DNA of 64,000 nucleotides from NCBI GenBank assembly GCA_945910005.1, contig OX246740.1, positions 53,908,638-53,972,637 of the forward strand, given 5' to 3'. Shown here piece by piece: positions 54,001 to 64,000 of this stretch; the first letter of the stretch is position 1, and each line of letters begins with the position of its first letter. A program made the translations under genes and the position numbers. The notes under the pieces are model-generated. The model saw only the letters and a list, made by a program, of their open reading frames with translations, did not search any database and had not been told where the DNA came from. This DNA comes from Isoperla grammatica (lineage: Eukaryota; Arthropoda; Insecta; Plecoptera; Perlodidae).

Positions 54001-57000
54001 GCTCGATCATATCTAGGGCACCTCCTTCTATTGTCGTCACTGTGTCGGTCCCAACTGTAGTGGCAGCTACCTTCCTTCTTGTGTCGTTGTTCTGAGAGTC
54101 ACGTGATAGTTCAGAGTAGGCTCGATCATATCTAGGGCACCGCCTTCTATTGTCGTCACTGTGTCGGTCCCAACTGTAGTGGCAGCTACCTACCTTCTTG
54201 TGTCGTTGTTCTGAGAGTCACGTGATAGTGCAGAGTAGGCTCGATCATATCTAGGGCACCACCTTCTATTGTCGTCACTGTGTCGGTCCCAACTGTAGTG
54301 GCAGCTACCTTCCTTCTTGTGTCGTTGTTCTGAGAGTCACGTGATAGTGCAGAGTAGGCTCGATCATATCTAGGGCACTGCCTTCTATTGTCGTCACTGT
54401 GTCGGTCCCAACTGTAGTGGCAGCTACCTACCTTCTTGTGTCGTTGTTCTGAGAGTCACGTGATAGTGCAGAGTAGGCTCGATCATATCTAGGGCAGCGC
54501 CTTCTATTGTCGTCACTGTGTCGGTCCCAACTGTAGTGGCAGCTACCTACCTTCTTGTGTCGTTGTTCTGAGAGTCACGTGATAGTGCAGAGTAGGCTCG
54601 ATCATATCTAGGGCACCTCCTTCTATTGTCGTCACTGTGTCGGTCCCAACTGTAGTGGCAGCTACCTTCCTTCTTGTGGCGTTGTTCTGAGAGTCACGTG
54701 ATAGTGCAGAGTAGGCTCGATCATATCTAGGGCACCTCCTTCTATTGTCGTCACTGTGTCGGTCCCAACTGTAGTGGCAGCTACCTTCCTTCTTGTGGCG
54801 TTGTTCTGAGAGTCACGTGATAGTGCAGAGTAGGCTCGATCATATCTAGGGCACCGCCTTCTATTGTCGTCACTGTGTCGGTCCCAACTGTAGTGGCACC
54901 TACCTACCTTCTTGTGTCGTTGTTCTGAGAGTCACGTGATAGTGCAGAGTAGGCTCGATCATATCTAGGGCACCGCCTTCTATTGTCGTCACTGTGTCGG
55001 TCCCAACTGTAGTGGCACCTACCTACCTTCTTGTGTCGTTGTTCTGAGAGTCACGTGATAGTGCAGAGAAGGCTCGATCATATCTAGGGCAGCGCCTTCT
55101 ATTGTACTCACTGTGTCGGTCCCAACTGTAGTGGCAGCTACCTACCTTCTTGTGTCGTTGTTCTGAGAGTCACGTGATAGTGCAGAGTAGGCTCGATCAT
55201 ATCTAGGGCACCACCTTCTATTGTCGTCACTGTGTCGGTCCCAACAGTAGTGGCAGCTACCTTCCTTCTTGTGTCGTTGTTCTGAGAGTCACGTGATAGT
55301 GCAGAGTAGGCTCGATCATATCTAGGGCACCGCCTTCTATTGTCGTCACTGTGTCGGTCCCAACTGTAGTGGCAGCTACCTTCCTTCTTGTGTCGTTGTT
55401 CTGAGAGTCACGTGATAGTGCAGAGTAGGCTCGATCATATCTAGGGCACCACCTTCTATTGTCGTCACTGTGTCGGTCCCAACTGTAGTGGCAGCTACCT
55501 TCCTTCTTGTGTCGTTGTTCTGAGAGTCACGTGATAGTGCAGAGTAGGCTCGATCATATCTAGGGCACGCCTTCTATTGTCGTCACTGTGTCGGTCCCAA
55601 CTGTAGTGGCAGCTGTGTTCTGAGAGTCACGTGATAGTGCAGAGTAGGCTCGATCATATCTAGGGCACCTCCTTCTATTGTCGTCACTGTGTCGGTCCCA
55701 ACTGTAGTGGCAGCTGTGTTCTGAGAATCACGTGATAGTGCAGAGTAGGCTCGATCATATCTAGGGCACCACCTTCTATTGTCGTCACTGTGTCGGTCCC
55801 AACTGTAGTGGCAGCTACCTTCCTTCTTGTGTCGTTGTTCTGAGAGTCACGTGATAGTTCAGAGTAGGCTCGATCATATCTAGGGCACCGCCTTCTATTG
55901 TCGTCACTGTGTCGGTCCCAACTGTAGTGGCAGCTACCTTCCTTCTTGTGTCGTTGTTCTGAGAGTCACGTGATAGTGCAGAGTAGGCTCGATCATATCT
56001 AGGGCACTGCCTTCTATTGTCGTCACTGTGTCGGTCCCAACTGTAGTGGCAGCTACCTACCTTCTTGTGTCGTTGTTCTGAGAGTCACGTGATAGTGCAG
56101 AGTAGGCTCGATCATATCTAGGGCACCACCTTCTATTGTCGTCACTGTGTCGGTCCCAACTGTAGTGGCAGCTACCTTCCTTCTTGTGTCGTTGTTCTGA
56201 GAGTCACGTGATAGTGCAGAGTAGGCTCGATCATATCTAGGGTACCGCCTTCTATTGTCGTCACTGTGTCGGTCCCAACTGTAGGGGCAGCTACCTACCT
56301 TCTTGTGTCGTTGTTCTGAGAGTCACGTGATAGTGCAGAGTAGGCTCGATCATATCTAGGGCACCTCCTTCTATTGTCGTCACTGTGTCGGTCCCAACTG
56401 TAGTGGCAGCTACCTTCCTTCTTGTGTCGTTGTTCTGAGAGTCACGTGATAGTGCAGAGTAGGCTCGATCATATCTAGGGCACCGCCTTCTATTGTCGTC
56501 ACTGTGTCGGTCCCAACTGTAGTGGCAGCTACCTTCCTTCTTGTGTCGTTGTTCTGAGAGTCACGTGATAGTGCAGAGTAGGCTCGATCATATCTAGGGC
56601 ACCGCCTTCTATTGTCGCCACTGTGTCGGTCCCAACTGTAGTGGCAGCTACCTTCCTTCTTGTGTCGTTGTTCTGAGAGTCACGTGATAGTTCAGAGTAG
56701 GCTCGATCATATCTAGGGCACCGCCTTCTATTGTCGTCACTGTGTCGGTCCCAACTGTAGGGGCAGCTACCTACCTTCTTGTGTCGTTGTTCTGAGAGTC
56801 ACGTGATAGTGCAGAGTAGGCTCGATCATATCTAGGGCACCGCCTTCTATTGTCGTCACTGTGTCGGTCCCAACTGTAGTGGCAGCTTCCTACCTTCTTG
56901 TGTCGTTGTTCTGAGAGTCACGTGATAGTGCAGAGTATTCTCGATAATATCTAGGGCACCACCTTCTATTGTCGTCACTGTGTCGGTCCCAACTGTAGTG

Positions 57001-57454
57001 GCAGCTACCTTCCTTCTTGTGTCGTTGTTCTGAGAGTCACGTGATAGTGCAGAGTAGGCTCGATCATATCTAGGGCACCGCCTTCTATTGTCGTCACTGT
57101 GTCGGTCCCAACTGTAGAGGCAGCTACCTTCCTTCTTGTGTCGTTGTTCTGAGAGTCACGTGATAGTGCAGAGTAGGCTCGATCATATCTAGGGCCCCGC
57201 CTTCTATTGTCGTCACTGTGTCGGTCCCAACTGTAGTGGCAGCTACCTTCCTTCTTGTGCCGTTGTTCTGAGAGTCACGTGATAGTGCAGAGTAGGCTCG
57301 ATCATATCTAGGGCACCTCCTTCTATTGTCGTCACTGTGTCGGTCCCAACTGTAGTGGCAGCTACCTACCTTCTTGTGTCGTTGTTCTGAGAGTCACGTG
57401 ATAGTGCAGAGTAGGCTCGATCATATCTAGGGCACCGCCTTCTATTGTCGTCAC
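51041..57454 (+). repeat. Satellite array, ~54 units of 119 bp
   Basis: Starts of TGAGAGTCACGTG at 51072, 51191 and 51310 give a period of 119. Six unit boundaries are shortened to 100 bp by the same 19-bp deletion (GCAGCTGTGTTCTGAG, near 53424, 53523, 53622, 53960, 55611, 55712). Units differ by few substitutions, mostly at GGGCACC(G/A/T)CC and CTACC(T)TACC/TTCC positions. Nearly every unit has the palindrome TCACGTGA. A block of variants around 52210-53550 recurs at 54400-55740 with a constant offset of 2188 bp. No frame longer than about 80 codons exists, so the array is non-coding. Confidence 0.98.
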
Positions 57455-57967
57455 GCCATCAACCTCCAGATCTCCTTCGGGCTCGGAATTGATCTAAGAC
57501 CCTTAGAAACACGGCCCTCTAGATTTCAATGGCAACCATGCACAACAGTGAATAATGCACCTTAGCTATAGTTGTTATTGTTGAGAATAGGCAACACGCA
57601 TACGATTTTTGTTGTTGAACAAAGTACTTAAGGCGTATCTCAAATCTCTATTTTGGCCTGCTTCGCCTACCTAGCTAACTAAACCAACAATTACCAATTG
57701 TTATAATTAATTGTTACTAATTGTTCGGTAAGTCGGCTACGCTAGTTTACTAGCGATAACAAACATCGATTTGAGACACAGCCTTAGTTATTTAGTATAA
57801 GATACAAGAAGTATATTCACGCAGGTCATAAGCAAACACAAATTTTTCAAATAGGTTCAATATTGGTTTTGTTGTCGCATTTATTCAAGTTTCAATTCGT
57901 GGTTTTGAAACATGTACAGGCGGCTGTGACGTCATAGCTCAGGTGGCGAGGCGTAACCAATGACGTA

Positions 57968-58215
57968 ACACCTATAGTAGGCTAGATGCGCAACCTAGCA
58001 GCCCCAGGCGTGTCAATTAGAAGCCATCTTGAATTGGGCAAATACTACAGGCGGGAATGGGAGTCTCAAACGCGACTTTCTGCCGCTCGGTGCGCTAGCA
58101 GTACTGAAAGGTCCAGCTTAGCATGTAACCAGACCAATTCAACATGGCTTCAATTTGCTAACCTCGCTACTGAGTGGAAGGTTGGAGGACTGGTGATCTA
58201 GCTTACTATAGGTGT
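57968..58215. mobile_element. Palindromic MITE nested at a TA site
   Basis: Ends ACACCTATAGTAGGCTAGAT and ATCTAGCTTACTATAGGTGT are inverted and flanked by TA on both sides. Internally GAAGCCATCTTGAATTGGG faces CCAATTCAACATGGCTTC. About 248 bp. The 71-codon frame across it (57986-58201) is an effect of the palindrome. Confidence 0.7.
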
Positions 58216-58290
58216 TATATATCATTGGGCATAACAGACGATTGCTAAGGCCACGGCTAAGGCGGTGAGCGTACACAGAGACATACCATG

Positions 58291-58851
58291 CAGTGGCGAC
58301 GCTAGGATGTTACATTAGGGGAGGCGGTTAAGGGGCGAGTATGCCAGTTGGGGGCGCAAACGCTATCGCAATCTGGACGTGTAAAGTAACCCCCCCCCCC
58401 CCCCTCGGCATCGTAAACCCTTGGGTTTCGGAAACTGGATGAAAATGTGCTATTATGCTCGTTCTGGTGCTCAGCATCAAACCGCAGGACGACTTGTTGC
58501 AAATTGATGACAGTGACGATTGATTTTTCAATGGATAAAATTGCCTAATCTCGAAGGCGATTGTTGCAATCGTAAGAGACGGGAAGGTGCGCTGGCAACC
58601 TGCGCTTGATGCAGGATAACAATGAAAGAAGTTACGCAAAGTTAATAGTTAATAGTCACCGAATAATTCAACCAACTGAAGGAGTGTCATGAAATGACAG
58701 TATACAGTATACACTTAAAATGTAAATAAATAAAATTTGAATGCATAGCGATTGTCTAGTAGTAAATACTGGTTGGGGGGGCGACTGGGGGGTCGCGGCG
58801 ATGCTCGGGGGGGTGGCTGCCCCCCCTCGCCGCCCCTTAGCGTCGCCCCTG
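58291..58851. mobile_element. hAT-type MITE with 8-bp target duplication
   Basis: Ends CAGTGGCGACGCTAGG and CCTTAGCGTCGCCCCTG are inverted repeats of the CAGNGGCG type typical for hAT elements. ATACCATG occurs immediately outside both ends (58283-58290, 58852-58859), a perfect 8-bp duplication as expected for hAT. The related body at 49327-49740 has the uninterrupted sequence ACCATGACGTCAAATCC. Non-coding, 561 bp, with C/G runs. Confidence 0.9.
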
Positions 58852-59032
58852 ATACCATGACGTCAAATCCCATCAACATGGCGGCGGTTCGTTGTTCGCG
58901 CAATTTTATTTTACATCAATAAACCAATTACTTTGAGACATTGACTGATCCGTTCTTCAAAATTCAAAGACAATAAATTATTACATGAGAGTATTTAAAA
59001 ATAGATTAAAAAATTCGTACGCGTGTTGCCTA

Positions 59033-59352
59033 TGGGCGTCTCAGGTCAAAGCTGAAGTAGGTAGCATCACCTGTCCTTAAAGGTCCAACTTTGTAATTAA
59101 TTCCATGGTATACCTTGTTGTAAGTCAACTGTCTACTGTCAAATGACTATGTGTTTGTTTTGTATCTAATGGCAAAACTATCGTCAATCACAAACCTTGT
59201 AAAACATTACTAAAATGGGGGACTTAAATTTATAAATTTTTAAATATAAACGACTGAAAAGTTGAATTGAGAAAACGTGATGAAAAGATTGAGTTGGACC
59301 TTTCAGTACTGCTAGCGCTGTGAGTGGCTGAAAGTCGCGCCTGAGACGCCCA
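59033..59352. mobile_element. TIR element with ends TGGGCGTCTCAGG
   Basis: TGGGCGTCTCAGG at 59033 faces CCTGAGACGCCCA ending at 59352. The right part (GGACCTTTCAGTACTGCTAGCG) is the reverse complement of part of 57968-58215, so the two families share sequence. About 320 bp. Confidence 0.65.
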
Positions 59353-59420
59353 TTGTTGTCATTGCTGTGTCATTAGCTAGACGTTATCAGTATCTAGATC
59401 AATTCCGAAAATAAAACTAT

Positions 59421-59628
59421 CTATGACCCCTTGTACGTCACACCACGGTCCCCTAAATCTTCAAGAACAGCAGTACACAACAATTAAAAACAAGCTTTCA
59501 AATGCTATACTACGGTTCATTGATGCGTACAAAATCAACCATTTACCAACCTTGATTTTATATTTGTTATTGTTGTGTATTGTTGTACATAAAGATTTAG
59601 AGGACCGTGGCGATAATCATACAAAGAG
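59421..59628 (+). mobile_element. MITE of the AGACCATTTC family, copy 3 (ends degenerate)
   Basis: CACCACGGTCCCCTAAATCTTC and AGATTTAGAGGACCGTGGCG face each other, with TTCATTGATGCGTAC inside, as in the copies at 3266 and 30624. Terminal sequences are decayed. Confidence 0.6.
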
Positions 59629-60606
<978 letters not shown>

Positions 60607-60839
60607 GAATACATAAACAACAAAAGCCACTACTGAACTATTGAAAAAAGAACAAGGCAATCTATGAGGTAATAATAGAAATTGAATAAAATATTGTAAT
60701 ATAATGGAAATATAAAAACAAAGTTAATCTAGTAGCAATATAGTAGTATAGTGTATTGTATGTATGTATGTATGTATACTACTACTAACTACTATATTAC
60801 TACTGTATTATATAGAAGTATATATAAGTATATTTTTAC

Positions 60840-60947
60840 TAAATTGTGTATATATATATATATATATTTGTTTGTAAAATTAAAAACATGTCGGGTTATT
60901 ATGCTACGTCGGTCACACTCACCTAAAAAAAAAAATACATGTTAATA

Positions 60948-60990
<43 letters not shown>
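60840..60990 (+). repeat. Two (TA)n tracts
   Basis: About 20 bp of TA at 60848-60868 and about 36 bp at 60951-60986. Confidence 0.95.
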
Positions 60991-61854
60991 TAAAACACTG
61001 TACTTTCGTGGCCAGGATTTATGTTAATATAATCAAAATAGTTGCGGGTAGTACCCGCAACTGTTTAAATTTTTTTTATACTAACTTCTATATTACTACT
61101 ATATTAACTTGGTTTTTACATTTCCATTATATTAGAATATTTTACTCAATTTCTATTATTACCTCAATTTTAGATTGTATTTTTTTTTTCAATTGCACAG
61201 TAGTGGTTTTTCTTGTTTTGTTATTCTTGATATTTATTTATTAATATCATAATTATTATTATTATTATTACTATTATTTGTATTATTATTATTATTATTT
61301 TTATTATTATTATTATTATTGTTGTAATAATTGTTATTATTGTTATTATTGTTATTCTTATTATTGTTATTATTAACAACACGCTAGTTGCGGCTTTACC
61401 TTTTTATAGCTATAAACTAATTAGTTTAGGAAAAGTAGTTTCAATATTGTGTAGAGTTCTTCGATATATATTAACATTAATTTATAGCAATGAGGCCACC
61501 CCTTCCAATTATATCATTACATCATTATATAATTGCGGGTGACCGAAAGGGAAACTAGGGATTAATATAAGAAGTAGGCCAATTCATATTCTTGGTAAAA
61601 CAATGACTTTATTGTTCCTTTACACAATCTACATACACATTCCACATTCATATTTATAACATTTTGTAACATCATATAAATAGTAACACATTACACAAAT
61701 AAATACATTTTATAATTGAGATTGTTGCCAATAGTATACATTTTATTTTATGTAATATTGTATGCAATATTGTATATAATATGTGTGTGTAACACTTGTA
61801 TATAATATGTGTGTGTAACACTTGTATGTATTAGATGTATTATATGTATTAAAT
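60991..61854. other. No gene seen; ATT microsatellites and a small palindrome
   Basis: A palindrome GTTGCGGGTAGTACCCGCAAC lies at about 61042-61062, followed by imperfect (ATT)n/(GTT)n at 61250-61375 and two copies of TATAATATGTGTGTGTAACA near 61779-61818. No gene. Confidence 0.5.
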
Positions 61855-62290
61855 GTGTTATATGTATTTGTTATATGTATTATATGTATTTGTTATATGT
61901 ATTATATGTATTTGTTATATGTATTTGTTATATGTATTAGGGTTATATGTATTTTGTATATGTATTTGTTATATGTATAATATATTTTTTATATATATTT
62001 GTTATATGTATTATATATTTTTGTTGTATGTATTATATATTTTTGTTGTATGTATTATATATATTTGTTATATGTATTATTTATATTTCTTATATGTATT
62101 ATATATATTTGTTATATGTTTTATATGCATTATTTATATTTGTTATATGTATTATATATATTTGTTATATGTATCATATGTATTATATGTATTATATGTA
62201 TTTGCTATATGGATGTTATGTGTATTATATGTAAATGTTATATGTATTATATGTATTTGTTATGTGTATTTGTTATATGTATTATATGTA
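61855..62290 (+). repeat. Degenerate part of the 13-bp minisatellite
   Basis: TTATATGTATT and TTTGTTATATGTA words with frequent indels precede the regular array, consistent with an older edge of the same minisatellite. Confidence 0.85.
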
Positions 62291-63382
62291 TTTGTTATAC
62301 GTATTTGTTATATGTATTTGTTAAACGTATTTGTTATATGTATTTGTTATATGTATTTGTTATATGTATTTGTTATATGTATTTGTTATATGTATTTGTT
62401 ATATGTATTTGTTATATGTATTTGTTATATGTATTTGTTATATGTATTTGTTATATGTATTTGTTATATGTATTTGTTATATGTATTTGTTATATGTATT
62501 TGTTATATGTATTTGTTATATGTATTTGTTATATGTATTTGTTATATGTATTTGTTATATGTATTTGTTATATGTATTTGTTATATGTATTTGTTATATG
62601 TATTTGTTATATGTATTTGTTATATGTATTTGTTATATGTATTTGTTATATGTATTTGTTATATGTATTTGTTATATGTATTTGTTATATGTATTTGTTA
62701 TATGTATTTGTTATATGTATTTGTTATATGTATTTGTTATATGTATTTGTTATATGTATTTGTTATATGTATTTGTTATATGTATTTGTTATATGTATTT
62801 GTTATATGTATTTGTTATATGTATTTGTTATATGTATTTGTTATATGTATTTGTTATATGTATTTGTTATATGTATTTGTTATATGTATTTGTTATATGT
62901 ATTTGTTATATGTATTTGTTATATGTATTTGTTATATGTATTTGTTATATGTATTTGTTATATGTATTTGTTATATGTATTTGTTATATGTATTTGTTAT
63001 ATGTATTTGTTATATGTATTTGTTATATGTATTTGTTATATGTATTTGTTATATGTATTTGTTATATGTATTTGTTATATGTATTTGTTATATGTATTTG
63101 TTATATGTATTTGTTATATGTATTTGTTATATGTATTTGTTATATGTATTTGTTATATGTATTTGTTATATGTATTTGTTATATGTATTTGTTATATGTA
63201 TTTGTTATATGTATTTGTTATATGTATTTGTTATATGTATTTGTTATATGTATTTGTTATATGTATTTGTTATATGTATTTGTTATATGTATTTGTTATA
63301 TGTATTTGTTATATGTATTTGTTATATGTATTTGTTATATGTATTTGTTATATGTATTTGTTATATGTATTTGTTATATGTA
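62291..63382 (+). repeat. 13-bp minisatellite, unit TATATGTATTTGT, ~84 copies
   Basis: From about 62330 to 63380 the unit repeats with almost no change. Because 13 is not a multiple of three and the unit has no stop in this orientation, all three forward frames are open and give the same 13-residue repeat. The resulting 350-570-codon frames are artefacts. Confidence 0.98.
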
Positions 63383-63775
63383 ATGTCCCCCTTCACCACT
63401 TTCTTCTTTCACCCTTTTCCCCATTTTTTTTACCACTTTGTCCTTCCCCAATTTTCCCTAATTCCCATTTTTGCTCCACCACTTTCCCCTTTTTCATTTT
63501 TGGACTCACCGCTATACCCCTTTCCCGATTCTTGGACCCACCACTTTCCCTTTTCGTTTTTTTGAACTCATCACTATACCCCTTTTCCGATTTTTTGGCC
63601 TCACCACTATACCCCTTTCCGATTTTTTGAACTCGCCACTATACCCATTTCCCGTTTTTTGGACCCACCACTATACCCCTTTTAGATTTTTTGGGCTCAC
63701 CACGATACCCCTTTCCCGTTTTTGGACTCACCACTATACCCCTTTTCGTGTGTTTGAACTCACCACTATACGGGC
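63383..63775 (+). repeat. Pyrimidine-rich ~33-bp tandem repeat
   Basis: From about 63500, units of the form GGACTCACCACTATACCCC followed by TTTCCCGATTTTTT recur about nine times with length 31-34 bp. The preceding 120 bp are pyrimidine-rich but less regular. Confidence 0.85.
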
Positions 63776-64000
63776 CCGTAAATCTACAGGTCCGTAAATG
63801 TACATGCAAAGTAATTTTTTACATTTACGGACCCGTAAATGTACAAAATGCACAAGTTCATCTTTAAGTTACATTTACGGGCCCGTAAATGTACATAAAA
63901 TGTATTTTTTTTTTACATTTACGGGCCCGTAAATGTACGGGTCCGTAAATGTACAAAATGCACAAGTTGATTTTTAAGTTACATTTACGGACCCGTACAT
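63768..64000 (+). repeat. Array of TTTACGGGCCCGTAAA palindromes, running off the window
   Basis: Perfect or one-mismatch palindromes around ACGGGCCCGT or ACGG(A/G)CCCGT occur near 63772, 63825-63842, 63881-63897, 63918-63934, 63938 and 63984. They are separated by a repeated spacer with AAAATGCACAAGTT and TTTTTAAGTTACATTTACGG. The array continues beyond base 64000. Confidence 0.9.

Larger units (their letters stand above)
57590..59030 (+). mobile_element. TA-flanked MITE with two nested insertions
   Basis: Ends GGCAACACGCATACGATTTTT and AAATTCGTACGCGTGTTGCC are inverted repeats with TA directly outside each (57588-57589, 59031-59032). The body is homologous to 49327-49740. Two insertions lie inside: 57968-58215 and a hAT-type element at 58291-58851. 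Confidence 0.7.

Noticed and set aside
51041..57454. Possible CRISPR-like array
   Set aside because: The whole 119-bp unit is conserved; there are no short repeats alternating with unique spacers, and the context is eukaryotic. It is a satellite.
61853..63630. Long plus-strand reading frames of 350, 543 and 570 codons
   Set aside because: They arise from a stop-free 13-bp minisatellite that is open in all three frames; no domain or start context supports a gene.

Overview
The window looks like non-coding, repeat-dense DNA from an animal, most likely an invertebrate. It is AT-rich and has almost no long reading frames outside repeats. It holds a BEL/Pao LTR retrotransposon, tRNA-headed SINEs, many short terminal-inverted-repeat (TIR) elements, a satellite array and microsatellites. 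The TAGGCCTA-rich stretches and the BEL protein type are compatible with an arthropod, but the sequence alone does not fix the phylum. There are no bacterial-style operons. One assembly gap of 200 N lies at 29698-29897.

Layout. 1-10.7 kb: degenerate repeats with long G runs, a 0.5-kb direct duplication (688 and 7668), a TIR family present in both orientations (3221 and 9629), and two copies of a tRNA-derived SINE (5177 and 7010). 10.7-20.2 kb: a locally multiplied block with four copies of the same non-coding segment and five splice-site-bounded segments, interrupted by palindromic MITEs and two Helentron-like rolling-circle elements. 20.3-25.3 kb: a 0.25-kb foldback repeat, then a 4.4-kb unit bounded by 227-229-bp inverted repeats that contains a third Helentron-like copy and two MITEs. 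25.5-40 kb: a dense series of foldback and TIR elements (long-TIR, TTAA-flanked and PIF/Harbinger-like), plus one candidate first exon at 33307-33403 on the minus strand.

40.6-47.4 kb is the clearest functional locus. A minus-strand gene starting with a THAP zinc-finger domain is split by a full BEL/Pao retrotransposon (40923-47345). The two 421-bp LTRs differ at two positions and the target duplication is ACAAC. The insertion lies between codons 6 and 7 of the THAP reading frame. The element encodes Gag zinc knuckles, an aspartic protease, reverse transcriptase, RNase H and integrase, with one in-frame stop ahead of most of the integrase. The THAP frame carries a separate frameshift.

47.5-64 kb: diverged tandem repeats, a nested TIR element, a satellite of about 54 units of 119 bp (51041-57454) carrying a TCACGTGA E-box palindrome in nearly every unit, a stack of nested MITEs including a hAT-type insertion with a perfect 8-bp target duplication (58291-58851), microsatellites, a 13-bp minisatellite over 1 kb long, a pyrimidine-rich 33-bp repeat, and a palindromic array running off the right edge.

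There is no evidence of several host genes working together here. Only the broken THAP gene and the candidate exon at 33.3 kb look like host coding sequence.
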